DNA from: Firmicutes bacterium UBA1191
GTDB lineage: Bacteria > Bacillota > Clostridia > Peptostreptococcales > Anaerovoracaceae
DNA: 39,144 nt
Reading direction: 5' to 3'
NCBI GenBank assembly: GCA_002310095.1
Contig: DBYH01000001.1
Location: 22,854 to 61,997 of the forward strand
Shown: one piece after another, positions 7,616-17,704 of the stretch
How the letters are laid out: every line of letters starts with the position of its first letter
Position numbering within the stretch: the first letter of the stretch is position 1
Made by a program: the position numbers and the translations under genes
The notes under the pieces: model-generated
Databases searched by the model: none
Told to the model about the DNA's origin: nothing
What the model saw: only the letters and a program-made list of their open reading frames with translations

Positions 7616-7646
7616 CCTACTTGTAAAGAAGAAAGGAGGAGGGCCA

Positions 7647-9254
7647 TTGAGCGCTCCCGCTAACAGAGAGGTAGCTGTTTCCCTGAGAAACGTTACCAAG
7701 ACATTCGGCTCGGTAGTAGCCAATAATGACATCAGCATGGACATCTACAAAGGCGAGATCCTTTCCCTTCTCGGAGAGAACGGAAGCGGCAAGACCACTT
7801 TGATGAACATGCTGGCAGGAATATACGCTCCTGACGGCGGACAGATTTTCGTAGACGGCGAGGAAGCCGTAATCAGATCGCCTCAGGATGCTTTTGATTA
7901 TCAGATAGGGATGATCCACCAGCACTTCAAGCTCGTGGATGTTTTCAGCGCGGCCGAAAACATCATTCTCGGAATGCCGGGCAAGATGAAGCTGGACAAG
8001 AAGGCGATCCTCAAGGAAATCAGAGAGACCGTCGACAGATACGGTTTTGAGATAGACCTTAACAAGAAGATCTATGAGATGTCCGTATCAGAAAAACAGA
8101 CAGTAGAGATCATCAAGGTCCTTTACAGAGGCGCGCAGATTCTTATTCTGGACGAGCCTACGGCGGTACTCACGCCGCAGGAGACGGAAAAGCTCTTCTT
8201 CGTACTGAGAGCCATGAAGGACCACGGCAGGACCATCGTAATCATCACACACAAGCTTCAGGAAGTACTGGAGCTGTCCGACAGAGTAGCAGTTCTGAGA
8301 AAGGGCGAGTACGTCGGCGTCGTGGACACGAAGGACGCGACGGAGAGCTCTCTGACGGAGATGATGGTCGGCAAGAAAGTAGAACTCAACATAGACAGAA
8401 CCGATCCTGAGAACGTGAGAGATTTGGTCAGGGTCGAGCATCTGACTTGCTTAAATAAATACGGAATCAAAGCTCTGGACGATGTGTCCTTCACCATCAG
8501 AGGCGGCGAGATACTTGGAATCGCGGGTATCGCCGGCGCCGGGCAGAAGGAACTCCTGGAGGCCATCGCGGGACTGCAGAAGGCCGAACCGGGAAGCAGC
8601 GTCATGTACAGAGCCATCGATAACAATGACGAGATACAGCTCCTGGGCAAGGATGTAAACGACATCAAGAACCTGGGAATATCCCTTGCCTTTGTACCTG
8701 AAGACAGACTCGGAATGGGCCTCGTCGGAAACATGGGCATGGTTGGGAACATGCTGCTGCGTTCCTACAACGAGGGCAGAGGCATATTCACGAGAGAGAA
8801 GGAACCGCGCGAGCTGGCGGAGGAGATCCGCGACAAGCTGGAAGTCTCCACGCCGAACGTTTACACGCCGGTCAGAAAGCTCTCCGGAGGAAACGTCCAG
8901 AAGGTGCTGGTAGGAAGAGAGATCTCCCTGGCGCCGAGAGTCCTCATGACGGCCTACGCTGTCAGAGGCCTGGACATCAACACATCGTACACGATCTACA
9001 ACATCCTGTCCGATGAGAAAAAGAAGGGCGTCGGCGTCGTCTATGTAGGCGAGGATCTGGACGTGCTCATCGAACTCTGCGACAGGATACTGGTGCTGTG
9101 CGAAGGCAAAGTCAGCGGACTGGTCGACGCGCGCACGACAACGAAAGAAGAGATCGGTCTTCTTATGACCAAGTACAGCGGCGACCACATCGCGAAGATC
9201 GACCTGACCAGACTGATGGAAGATGAGGAGGCGGAAGTTGAAAGAGAAGAATAA
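7647..9254 (+). CDS. Nucleoside ABC transporter ATP-binding protein (double ATPase domain)
   Basis: The 535-residue protein is two fused ABC ATPase domains, as in YufO and ribose-type importers. The N-terminal domain has an intact Walker A GENGSGKTT (Lys49), the degenerate signature MSVSEKQ and Walker B ILILDEPTAVL. The C-terminal domain lacks the GKT Walker A (GIAGAGQKELLEAIAG) but keeps the signature LSGGNVQK. Its Walker B region is atypical (RVLMTAYAVRGLD) and has lost the catalytic glutamate context, so only the first half is likely to be hydrolytically normal. The start is TTG at 7647, 5-6 nt after AGGAGGAGGG. The 3' end overlaps the first permease gene. It powers uptake of nucleosides bound by the upstream lipoprotein. 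Confidence 0.92.
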   Translation: MSAPANREVAVSLRNVTKTFGSVVANNDISMDIYKGEILSLLGENGSGKTTLMNMLAGIYAPDGGQIFVDGEEAVIRSPQDAFDYQIGMIHQHFKLVDVFSAAENIILGMPGKMKLDKKAILKEIRETVDRYGFEIDLNKKIYEMSVSEKQTVEIIKVLYRGAQILILDEPTAVLTPQETEKLFFVLRAMKDHGRTIVIITHKLQEVLELSDRVAVLRKGEYVGVVDTKDATESSLTEMMVGKKVELNIDRTDPENVRDLVRVEHLTCLNKYGIKALDDVSFTIRGGEILGIAGIAGAGQKELLEAIAGLQKAEPGSSVMYRAIDNNDEIQLLGKDVNDIKNLGISLAFVPEDRLGMGLVGNMGMVGNMLLRSYNEGRGIFTREKEPRELAEEIRDKLEVSTPNVYTPVRKLSGGNVQKVLVGREISLAPRVLMTAYAVRGLDINTSYTIYNILSDEKKKGVGVVYVGEDLDVLIELCDRILVLCEGKVSGLVDARTTTKEEIGLLMTKYSGDHIAKIDLTRLMEDEEAEVEREE

Positions 9255-10347
9255 GATCAGAAAAGAGCCTCTCATCAAGCTTTCCAGACGGGAGGACATC
9301 GACAGAAAACACAGCTGGACCTACAGGGCTCTGGCCATAGTCGCGGCGCTCATCGTGGACGCGATCATCATCATGGTCATAGTCCACATGAATCCGCTCG
9401 ATATCTACGGGACAATGTTTGCCGGCGCTTTCGGCACGACAAGAAAGATATGGGTAACTCTCAAGAATCTGTCCTTGCTGCTGCTCATATCCATCGCTCT
9501 GACACCTGCTTACAAGATGAAGTTCTGGAATCTGGGCGGCGAAGGCCAGGTGCTTATGGGAGCGTGGGCGACTGCCTTCTGCATGCTCTACCTGGGAGAC
9601 AAGCTTCCGCAGGGACTGCTTTTGCTCGTCATGTTCATAGCGGCAGTCGTGACAGGCGCCGTATGGGCCATGATACCGGCCGTGTTCAAAGCCAAGTGGG
9701 GGACAAACGAGACTCTGTTCACTCTGATGATGAACTACGTGGCGATACAGCTCATCGCCTACTTCGTCATCAAGTGGGAGGTTCCGAAGGGTTCCGGCCA
9801 CGTTGGAATCATCAATCAGGACACCCAGGCCGGCTGGCTGCCGTACATCGGAAGCAACAGCTACGCCCTCATAGTCGGGCTGGTAGTGCTCGTCACTGTG
9901 GGCATGCACATATACCTCAAGTACAGCAAGCACGGCTATGAGATCTCAGTCGTCGGCGAGAGCCAGAGAACGGCTACCTACGTCGGAATCAGCGTGGATA
10001 AAGTCATAATCCGTACGCTGTTCCTCTCCGGAGCCATCTGCGGATTCGCGGGTTGGCTCATGGTTTCCGGCTCCGGTCACACGATCACGACCTCGATCGC
10101 CGGCGGCATGGGCTTCACGGGAATCATGGTTTCCTGGCTGGCCCAGTTCAATGTAATAGTAATGATCCTGTGCAGCTTCCTCATAGTATTCATGGGGCAG
10201 GGCGCCAGCGAGATCGCCACTTCGTTCGGTCTGAATGAAGCCTTCGGCGACATACTTACGGGAATAATCATCTTCTTCATAATAGGAGTTGAGTTCTTTA
10301 TAAACTACAAAATACATGTAAGAAAGTCCGGAAAGGAGGTGGCGTAA
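9238..10347 (+). CDS. Nucleoside ABC transporter permease 1 (YufP-like)
   Basis: This is an integral membrane permease of the BPD_transp_2 (BmpA-associated) family. It has about ten hydrophobic segments and the landmark NLGGEGQVLMGAW, which couples to the ATPase. The likely start is TTG 9238, placed 6 nt after a perfect AGGAGG (9226-9231) inside the end of the ATPase gene; an ATG at 9223 in the same frame has no ribosome binding site at proper distance. From TTG the product is 369 residues. The stop codon overlaps the start of the second permease gene (TAATG at 10345-10349), which indicates translational coupling. It forms a heterodimeric channel with the next gene product. Confidence 0.92.
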   Translation: MKEKNKIRKEPLIKLSRREDIDRKHSWTYRALAIVAALIVDAIIIMVIVHMNPLDIYGTMFAGAFGTTRKIWVTLKNLSLLLLISIALTPAYKMKFWNLGGEGQVLMGAWATAFCMLYLGDKLPQGLLLLVMFIAAVVTGAVWAMIPAVFKAKWGTNETLFTLMMNYVAIQLIAYFVIKWEVPKGSGHVGIINQDTQAGWLPYIGSNSYALIVGLVVLVTVGMHIYLKYSKHGYEISVVGESQRTATYVGISVDKVIIRTLFLSGAICGFAGWLMVSGSGHTITTSIAGGMGFTGIMVSWLAQFNVIVMILCSFLIVFMGQGASEIATSFGLNEAFGDILTGIIIFFIIGVEFFINYKIHVRKSGKEVA

Positions 10348-11333
10348 TGTTCAGTCTAGTTGCTTTCATTCCAAGGGCCATACTGCAGGGGATGCCGCTC
10401 CTCTTCGGATGTACCGGCGAAACAATTTCTGAAAAAGTCGGAAGCCTCAACCTGGGAATTCCGGGCGTCATGTACGTCGGCGCCATCTGCGGAGTAATAG
10501 GATCCTTCCTCTACGAGCAGAGCTGCGACAGGCAGGTGGTTCCGATAATAGCCGTACTGATACCGTTCCTGGCGTGTCTGGCAGGCGCGCTGCTCATGGG
10601 ACTGCTCTTCGCGTTCCTGACAGTAACCCTTAGGGCGAACCAGAATGTAGTCGGTCTGGCAATGACCACCTTCGGCGTCGGCTTCGGAAACTTCTTCGGA
10701 GGCTCTCTCATGAAGCTGACGGGAAGCGCGGTTCCTTCAATCGCCCTGTCGGCTACGAGTAAGTGCTTCAGAAAATCGCTGCCGTTCGCCGATGACTGCG
10801 GAGCCTTCGGAAAGATATTCCTTTCATACGGATTCATGACGTATCTGGCCGTGGCCATCGCCCTCGTGACGGCCTTTGTCCTGACGAAGACACGCGTGGG
10901 ACTGCAGCTCAGGGCCATAGGCGAGAATCCTGCGACGGCGGACGCCGCTGGCATCGACGTAAACAAGTACAAGTACTTCGCCATTTGCATCGGCTGCATG
11001 ATCGCGGGACTTGGCGGTCTGTTCTACGTAATGGATTACGCCAACGGAGTCTGGTCAAACGACGCATTCGGTGACAGAGGATGGCTGGCCATCGCCCTCG
11101 TAATATTCACCCTGTGGAAGCCGAACATCGCAATATTCGGATCCATCCTCTTCGGCGGCCTTTACATACTGAATCTGTTCATTCCTGGCGCCGGCATGGC
11201 CACGAAGGAGCTCTACAAGATGCTGCCGTACGTGGTAACGATCATCGTTCTGGTTATCACCAGCATGAGACGCAAGCGTGAGCATCAGCCGCCTGAGGCC
11301 CTCGGACTTCCATACTTCCGAGAAGACCGATGA
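10347..11333 (+). CDS. Nucleoside ABC transporter permease 2 (YufQ-like)
   Basis: This is the second BPD_transp_2 permease, 328 residues and strongly hydrophobic, with the family landmarks EKVGSLNLGIPGVMYVGA near residues 28-45 and ENPATADAAGID near 192-203. The latter is the cytoplasmic loop that contacts the ATPase. AAAGGAGGTGGCG precedes the ATG, which overlaps the previous stop codon. It is the last gene of the operon, ending in a strong terminator. Role: channel half for nucleoside import together with permease 1. Confidence 0.92.
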   Translation: MFSLVAFIPRAILQGMPLLFGCTGETISEKVGSLNLGIPGVMYVGAICGVIGSFLYEQSCDRQVVPIIAVLIPFLACLAGALLMGLLFAFLTVTLRANQNVVGLAMTTFGVGFGNFFGGSLMKLTGSAVPSIALSATSKCFRKSLPFADDCGAFGKIFLSYGFMTYLAVAIALVTAFVLTKTRVGLQLRAIGENPATADAAGIDVNKYKYFAICIGCMIAGLGGLFYVMDYANGVWSNDAFGDRGWLAIALVIFTLWKPNIAIFGSILFGGLYILNLFIPGAGMATKELYKMLPYVVTIIVLVITSMRRKREHQPPEALGLPYFREDR

Positions 11334-11350
11334 AGCAAAAACAACCCGGA

Positions 11351-11379
11351 GACGCGGTACAATTACCGCGTCTTTTGTT
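11351..11379 (+). terminator. Terminator of the nucleoside uptake operon
   Basis: Perfect 9-bp stem GACGCGGTA / TACCGCGTC with loop CAAT, then TTTTGTT. Confidence 0.85.
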
Positions 11380-11384
11380 ATAAT
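11376..11384 (+). promoter_or_regulatory. Extended -10 promoter of addB
   Basis: TGTTATAAT (TGn-TATAAT) overlaps the T-tract of the preceding terminator and lies 31 bp before the addB ATG. Confidence 0.55.
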
Positions 11385-11414
11385 GAAAATACCATAAAAC
11401 AGATAGAGGAAATT

Positions 11415-14400
11415 ATGCTGAACATCTATTACGCGGGCGAGTCCTGCGACAGGGAAAAGTTCATATTCGGCCGCATCGATCCTGACAGGGACACCATAAT
11501 CATCGTCCCGGATCAGGCTTCTCTTCAGATGGAGCGCGACGCCCTGGATTATTTCCGGGAGAAGGACGGACGCACGGCGCTTCTGGATATCATGGTGGCG
11601 GACTTCTCGTCCCTAGGCTACAAGGTCGTCAGCGAGGCGGGCGGCAGGCAGCCGGAACTCATCGACAAGTACGGCCGCCAGATGCTGCTTTCTGTTCTCA
11701 TCGACAGACTGGCCAAAGACGGCGAACTGGAGATCTACAAAAACATGAGGGCCAGGACGACCTTCGTGACAAACGCCAACCAGCTCATTTCGGAGATGAA
11801 GCGCTGCGGAGTGACATCCGCCGACATCGAAAAGGCTGCCGGAGAGACGGGCAGCTATCTGAGCCTCAAGCTGAAGGACATCAACAGGATATACAGGGCC
11901 TACGAGGACTCCATCGAAGGACGCTTCACCGACTCCGAGGACTACATACGGTTCTACGGACAGCTCATGGAGAATTCGGAACTCATCCGCAGGTCCGAGA
12001 TCTGGATCACGGGCTTCGATACATTCACCCCGCTCAACATGGAGGTCATTCAGCGGCTTCTCACGACGGCAAGAGAAGTCAACATCGTCATGACCTATGA
12101 AGATGCAAAGGCAGCCGAGCCCGGTTCAGGCGAAGCCGCCGACGCGCGCTTTCTGACGACGGGAGGCGGCGAGGGCCTCTTCGACCTGACGGCTTTCGTC
12201 ATGGAGAATCTCAAGAACGCTGCTGAAGCTGTCGGCGTCGAATGGAAACAGGAACAGATTCCTGACATCCGCAGAGACAGCATCTGGGAAAATGATCGTG
12301 CGGAGAAGATCACTCTCATCAAGACATCGAACATATACGCCGAGGCGGACAGGGCGGCCGCCTGCGTGACCGGACTGGTCAGGGACAAGGGCTACAGATA
12401 CAGAGATATAACCGTCATCTGCAACGACATGGATGTCCGCGGAGGGATACTCAGACGGACCTTCGAGAGATGGGGCATACCTGCCTTTGCAGACAGAAAG
12501 AGAAAAGTGCTCCACCAGCCGGTGGTGAGATTTCTGCTTTCCTTCCTCGACGCAATCTCCGAAGGCTACACCGACAGCGCCGTCATGGAGATGGCCAGCG
12601 CGGGACTTCTTGGCTTCAGCCGCAGGGACGAGGAGCTGCTGAGCAACTACGTCAGCGAGGCCAAAATCCGAGGCGCCAAGTGGAAGAAGGAGTTCACCTG
12701 GGAGGGAAAGGACAACTTCGGCAACGCCCGCTACACGGACGACCTGGAGCGTCTCAACGAGATGCGCGCATTCATCGTGGACACCATCGAGGAAGCCCGC
12801 GATGACATCGGCAGACGCAATTCCGCCGAGGAGAAGATCCGCGGCCTCAGCAGTTTTCTCGAGGAGAAATTCGGGATACTCGACAGGATAGAGGGACTCA
12901 TCGCCAGGCAGACTGAGCTGGGACTCGCCGAAGGAGCGGCGGAGACAGCCCAGAGCTGGAACATGATCTGCGGCATCTTCACCCAGGTCATCAACGTTAT
13001 CGGCGAGGAGAATATCAGCAACAGACAGCTCAGGGACATCCTCAAGGAGGGACTGAAGGGCATGGAGATCGGTCTCGTTCCGGCCAGCACCGACTGCGTG
13101 ATCATGGGAACCCTGCAGCGCACCAGGATAAGCAGGAGTCCGGTACTCATCGTAATGGGGGCCAACGAAGGCGTGCTGCCGATGGCGATCAGCGGCGGCG
13201 GACTGCTGACCGAACGCGAACTGGACACTTTGGAAGAGCTTAAATACAACATCGCGAAGAAGGACGAGGTGCGCAGGCAGGAGGAACAGCTGGCAGTGTA
13301 CAGGATGTTCTCTCTTCCGTCTGACGAACTCATCGTCATGTGCAGCATGGCCGACCAGGACGGCAAAAGCATCACGCCGTCGGGCGTCTTCTCGGTTCTC
13401 GAGGAGATAGACGGAGTGAAAAAGCTGGGCGATCTGGGAGACGAGGACATAACCGACAGGATCGCTTCAGGCAAAGGCTCCCTGGCCTTCATGGCGGACG
13501 CCATGCAGAATTTCATTGAGAACGGACGGATCGACGACGCTTGGCTGGCGGCCATGAACTGGTACGAGTCGCAGGATCCGGATAGCATAAACAGAATCAG
13601 GCAGGGCCTGGACTTCGACAACAAGGTGCAGAATCTGGAGGAGGACTTCGCCGACAGTCTCTACTTCGGCGACAGCGATTCCATCCGGGTGAGCGCCAGC
13701 AGACTTGAGGTCTACGGCAGCTGTCCTTTCAGATACTTCATCGAGAAGGGACTCAGAGCCGAGGAACCCGACGCCTTCGAGACGTCGCGGGCGTCCAGAG
13801 GCGACGTGTTCCACAGAGCCCTTCAGAGACTGTCCCAGCGTCTCACGGAGGAGGCCAAGGCGGCCGATCTGACGGTCACCGATCCTGATTCGCCGTGGAT
13901 GACCCTCACAGAAGAAGAGTGCAGAAGTCAGGTCGATGAGATCATAAGAAGCGACACCAGGGAATACCGCGAGGGGCTCTACCTCAGCGACAATGAGAAA
14001 AAACTTCAGCTTGAGCAGATAATAAACACCTGCTCGGATATAGCCTGGGCCATGATAGGTCAGGTCAGAAAGAGCAAGGTAAAGGATATGTACTTCGAAG
14101 AACGCTTCGGTCCGGGAAGCAGACGTCTTCCGCCTGTTGAAATCGAACTGGAGCACGGCAGAAAGGCCATACTCTCCGGCATAATCGACAGGCTCGACGT
14201 AATCGATGTGCCGGAAGACGGAGTCGAAGCCGTGCGTGTTATCGACTACAAGACAGGAAGCGCCGAGATCGATATGGAACAGATCAGGCAGGGTTACAAG
14301 CTTCAGCTTATGGTCTATATGAACGTCGCTGAATCGCCTTCGGGAGCAGCAGGCGGCAGCGCGGTGCCGGCGGGAGTGTTTTACTTCAAGATAAAGGACC

Positions 14401-14834
14401 TGGATGAAAGCGCCGACGGCAGCAAGACCGATCCGGGTGCTGACGCCGAGGATAGAATCGCCAAATCCTGCAGACTTGAGGGCATTATGGTCGGGCAGGA
14501 GAACATCCTGAGGGCCATGGACGATACCATCGCGCCAACGGAGTCGAGCACAGTGCTTCCACTGAGGCAGAACAAGGACGGGGAGATCAAACCGGCTGCA
14601 AGCAGCGCGATGCTGACCGCAGATGAGTTCGATAGCCTTTGCAGGGTGACGATCGAAAATGTGCAGAGGATATGCAGCGAAATACAGTCCGGACGCATAG
14701 AAATCGAACCGAAGAAAGAAAAAGGCTCGTCAGGCAGATACGAGAAGACTTCGTGCACCTACTGCGCATACAGGAGCATATGTCTCTTTGACACGAGTTT
14801 CAGAAACTGCAGATATAAGGTAATCGGAAGCTGA
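11415..14834 (+). CDS. addB: ATP-dependent helicase/nuclease subunit AddB
   Basis: AddB pairs with AddA to process double-strand DNA ends for RecA-dependent repair, and degrades foreign linear DNA until Chi is met. The 1139-residue length is typical. The C-terminal RecB-family nuclease is intact, with the DxK motif at Asp944-Tyr-Lys946 (VIDYKTG) and the downstream Q/Y residues (YKLQLMVYM). The four iron-sulfur cluster cysteines can be assigned as Cys770 (GSCPFRY) and Cys1114, Cys1117, Cys1123 (CTYCAYRSIC). The N-terminal fold starts YYAGESCDREKFIFG, where a GxxGxGKT P-loop would be expected, so ATP binding by AddB looks degenerate. The addA partner usually follows immediately but is replaced here by a sensor kinase gene. 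Confidence 0.93.
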   Translation: MLNIYYAGESCDREKFIFGRIDPDRDTIIIVPDQASLQMERDALDYFREKDGRTALLDIMVADFSSLGYKVVSEAGGRQPELIDKYGRQMLLSVLIDRLAKDGELEIYKNMRARTTFVTNANQLISEMKRCGVTSADIEKAAGETGSYLSLKLKDINRIYRAYEDSIEGRFTDSEDYIRFYGQLMENSELIRRSEIWITGFDTFTPLNMEVIQRLLTTAREVNIVMTYEDAKAAEPGSGEAADARFLTTGGGEGLFDLTAFVMENLKNAAEAVGVEWKQEQIPDIRRDSIWENDRAEKITLIKTSNIYAEADRAAACVTGLVRDKGYRYRDITVICNDMDVRGGILRRTFERWGIPAFADRKRKVLHQPVVRFLLSFLDAISEGYTDSAVMEMASAGLLGFSRRDEELLSNYVSEAKIRGAKWKKEFTWEGKDNFGNARYTDDLERLNEMRAFIVDTIEEARDDIGRRNSAEEKIRGLSSFLEEKFGILDRIEGLIARQTELGLAEGAAETAQSWNMICGIFTQVINVIGEENISNRQLRDILKEGLKGMEIGLVPASTDCVIMGTLQRTRISRSPVLIVMGANEGVLPMAISGGGLLTERELDTLEELKYNIAKKDEVRRQEEQLAVYRMFSLPSDELIVMCSMADQDGKSITPSGVFSVLEEIDGVKKLGDLGDEDITDRIASGKGSLAFMADAMQNFIENGRIDDAWLAAMNWYESQDPDSINRIRQGLDFDNKVQNLEEDFADSLYFGDSDSIRVSASRLEVYGSCPFRYFIEKGLRAEEPDAFETSRASRGDVFHRALQRLSQRLTEEAKAADLTVTDPDSPWMTLTEEECRSQVDEIIRSDTREYREGLYLSDNEKKLQLEQIINTCSDIAWAMIGQVRKSKVKDMYFEERFGPGSRRLPPVEIELEHGRKAILSGIIDRLDVIDVPEDGVEAVRVIDYKTGSAEIDMEQIRQGYKLQLMVYMNVAESPSGAAGGSAVPAGVFYFKIKDLDESADGSKTDPGADAEDRIAKSCRLEGIMVGQENILRAMDDTIAPTESSTVLPLRQNKDGEIKPAASSAMLTADEFDSLCRVTIENVQRICSEIQSGRIEIEPKKEKGSSGRYEKTSCTYCAYRSICLFDTSFRNCRYKVIGS

Positions 14835-14894
14835 TTATGTGATAAAATAAAGGGTAGAGGGTAATTAGTAATTCTATTTTTTGCAGGTGTAATT

Positions 14895-17564
14895 ATGGAC
14901 AAAAAAGATTCTGGATTTATATCAAGAAAAAACAGTACTTTTCTTGCCTTTGCGGGAATTCTGATAATTATGCTGATATTGGTCCTCGGGTCAATATGGA
15001 TGGGACTGGGCGCGAAGAAAGATTCGGAAGCAGCGGTCAATACCGTAAGCCATCTGTATCTTGACGAGCTGGCGGCGCGCCGTGAGCAGGTAGTAGCAGA
15101 CAACCTGAAAGAGCGTATCGATGACATGAATACGGCGCTGGATCTCATGACGGAAGAAGACCTGAGCGACGTTGAGCATCTTCAGAATTACCAGGCGAAG
15201 ATGAAGCGGTATTTCGATCTCGAGAGGTTTGCTTTTGTTGATGAAGACGGAAATGTATATACAGCTCTCGGCGTTAAGAAAGATACCGATCAATACGATG
15301 TCGACTTCTTCTCTCTGGAGGATGTTGATATATCGGTAAAGAACCTGCATGATGAGGACAAAAAAGTCGTTATCGCACAGCCGGTGGATCTATACGTCGG
15401 CGGCGAGGAACTCATCGCCTGTTTCATGGAGATAGATATGGATGAGATGCTCGCAGGAGTATCCATGCAGTCACAGGAAACTGACGCGACATTCTCAAAC
15501 ATGTACACCAACGATGGCGTCTCTCTGACGAACGCGGTCCTCGGAGGACTTGCAGCGGAGGATAGCCTTCTTGAAGCTCTTGCTCACGCGGATTACGAAG
15601 AGGGCTATTCATATGAGCAGGCCCTGGATGACTTCGAAAACCTGAAACGTGGAGAAGTGTCCTTCACATACGGCGATATCCGCGAGACTCTGTCATACGT
15701 TCCTGTTGAAGGAACGAACTGGATGCTGACCTATCTGATTCGTGAAAGTGTAATCAGCGAAATGATAGGATTCTTTTCGAGCGGAATTGTCCGCAGAAGC
15801 ATTATCATGTCCATCGTGACCGTATTGACACTGCTGCTCATATTTGGATACATCCTGACTCAGATCAGGAGAAACGCCGCCCTGACAATCGAAAGGGAGA
15901 CCGCTGAAGCCGAGGCAAAGGCGAAGCAGGAGGAACTGGATTTCAGGATCGCCACCCAGAAGAAGCTGGAAGAGCAGAGCCAGGCATTGAGTGACGCACT
16001 CAATGCGGCGGAGGAAGCAAATAAAGCAAAGACAGCCTTCCTCTCCAACATGAGCCATGAGATAAGAACACCGATGAACGCAATCATCGGTCTGGACAAC
16101 ATAGCTCTGAACGATCCGGAGACACCGGAAAAGACGAAGGAATACCTTGAGAAGATCGGGGACTCGGCAGAGCATCTTCTTAATCTGATAAATGACATAC
16201 TTGACATGTCCCGCATAGAGTCGGGCAGACTGATTATGAAGAATGAGGAATTCTCGTTCCAGAAACTGCTCGAGGCAATCAACACCATGTTCAGCGGACA
16301 GTGCGCGGACAAGGGTCTGGATTACCAGTGCCACGTGAACGGTCAAATAGACGACCATTACATAGGCGACAACATGAAACTGAAACAGGTGCTGATCAAC
16401 ATCCTCGGCAACGCTGTCAAGTTCACGCCTGAAGGCGGCAGCGTCAACCTCGATATTGAGAAGAAGACATCCTACGACGGTCAGACAACACTTGAGTTCA
16501 GAATTGCGGATACGGGAATAGGAATGAGCGAGGAATTCCTGCCGCACATATTCGATACATTTGCACAGGAGGATTCGTCTACGACTACCAAGTACGGAAG
16601 CTCCGGACTCGGCCTCTCAATAACCAAGAACATCGTTGAGCTGATGAACGGCGACATACAGGTCGAGAGCAAGAAGGGCAAAGGCACGACTTTCATCGTT
16701 ACTGTTACGCTCCTGGATGCCGATCGCAGCGGTGATGAATCAGACAGCGATATTAATCCTAAGGACATGGTCGTTCTGATTGTCGATGATGACCCTGTAG
16801 CGTGCGCGCACGCCAGCCTCGTTCTCGAGAGGGTGGGAATCGCTTCAGAAATTGCGGAGTCGGGCGCAGAGGCCATCGAGATGGTCAGCCTGCGGCACGC
16901 TCGGATGACGCCATACAACCTGATTCTTGTCGACTGGAAGATGCCTGAAATGGACGGCGTAGAGACGACACGTAAGATCAGGGAGATTGTCGGTAATGAA
17001 TCAGCAATAATTATCCTGACAGCTTACAACTGGGAGGACGTTCTGGAAGAAGCCATCACAGCTGGCGTGGACAGCTTCATTTCGAAGCCTCTGTTCGCAA
17101 CAACGGTCATTGAGGAGTTCAAGTCCGCGGTGAACAGGAAGGGAATCGGATTAGAGAGTAAGAAGGACAAGGCTGATCTGACCGGACGCCACATTCTTTT
17201 GGCGGAAGACGTTCAGATAAACGCTGAGATCATGACCATGGTCATGCAGACGCGTGACATGTCGGTGGATCTTGCGGAGAACGGAAAGATTGCGGTCGAG
17301 AAGTTCGAAGCGAGCGAACCGGGATACTACTCAGCTGTCCTCATGGATATGCGCATGCCTGAGATGGACGGTCTTGAAGCAACGAGAACGATCCGCGCGA
17401 TGAATCGGCCTGACGCTAAAGAGATTCCAATCATCGCCCTCACGGCCAACGCCTTCGATGAAGACGTCCAGAGAAGCATGCAGGCGGGCCTCAACGCACA
17501 CCTGTCCAAGCCGGTACAGCCGGACGTTCTCTTCGAGACGCTTGAAAGCCTGATCAAAGATTAG
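14895..17564 (+). CDS. Hybrid sensor histidine kinase with two receiver domains
   Basis: The 889-residue protein has a transmembrane helix (about residues 15-37), an extracytoplasmic sensor region of about 255 residues, a second helix (about 295-318), a coiled coil, and a HisKA domain with phospho-acceptor His388 in SHEIRTPMN. The HATPase domain follows (NILGNAVKFTPEGG, DTGIGM, GSSGLGLS). The first receiver has Asp680 (LILVDWKMPEMDG) and the second has Asp818 (VLMDMRMPEMDG). Both receivers keep the acidic pair (VDDD, AED) and the lysine (SKP). The sensor domain has no family I recognise. No HPt domain and no output regulator is adjacent, so the phosphorelay must pass to a protein encoded elsewhere. 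RBS CAGGTG is weak. A terminator follows. Confidence 0.92.
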   Translation: MDKKDSGFISRKNSTFLAFAGILIIMLILVLGSIWMGLGAKKDSEAAVNTVSHLYLDELAARREQVVADNLKERIDDMNTALDLMTEEDLSDVEHLQNYQAKMKRYFDLERFAFVDEDGNVYTALGVKKDTDQYDVDFFSLEDVDISVKNLHDEDKKVVIAQPVDLYVGGEELIACFMEIDMDEMLAGVSMQSQETDATFSNMYTNDGVSLTNAVLGGLAAEDSLLEALAHADYEEGYSYEQALDDFENLKRGEVSFTYGDIRETLSYVPVEGTNWMLTYLIRESVISEMIGFFSSGIVRRSIIMSIVTVLTLLLIFGYILTQIRRNAALTIERETAEAEAKAKQEELDFRIATQKKLEEQSQALSDALNAAEEANKAKTAFLSNMSHEIRTPMNAIIGLDNIALNDPETPEKTKEYLEKIGDSAEHLLNLINDILDMSRIESGRLIMKNEEFSFQKLLEAINTMFSGQCADKGLDYQCHVNGQIDDHYIGDNMKLKQVLINILGNAVKFTPEGGSVNLDIEKKTSYDGQTTLEFRIADTGIGMSEEFLPHIFDTFAQEDSSTTTKYGSSGLGLSITKNIVELMNGDIQVESKKGKGTTFIVTVTLLDADRSGDESDSDINPKDMVVLIVDDDPVACAHASLVLERVGIASEIAESGAEAIEMVSLRHARMTPYNLILVDWKMPEMDGVETTRKIREIVGNESAIIILTAYNWEDVLEEAITAGVDSFISKPLFATTVIEEFKSAVNRKGIGLESKKDKADLTGRHILLAEDVQINAEIMTMVMQTRDMSVDLAENGKIAVEKFEASEPGYYSAVLMDMRMPEMDGLEATRTIRAMNRPDAKEIPIIALTANAFDEDVQRSMQAGLNAHLSKPVQPDVLFETLESLIKD

Positions 17565-17591
17565 AATATTTGCTTAATCAATAACTGCTAA

Positions 17592-17614
17592 AAGAGCCTT
17601 CGGGCTCTTTTTTC
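17592..17614 (+). terminator. Terminator after the hybrid kinase gene
   Basis: AAGAGCC - TTCG - GGCTCTT stem-loop with a stable UUCG tetraloop, followed by TTTTT. Confidence 0.9.
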
Positions 17615-17635
17615 GTGCTTTTGAATACATGTGTA

Positions 17636-17644
17636 TGGTATAAT
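17636..17644 (+). promoter_or_regulatory. Extended -10 promoter for the secreted protein pair
   Basis: TGGTATAAT (TGn-TATAAT) about 60 bp upstream of the gene. No good -35 at standard spacing. Confidence 0.5.
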
Positions 17645-17704
17645 GTACATACACCAATTACTTATATGCTTATTATTAGGTTGTTAATGGAATAAAGAAA
17701 AGAA

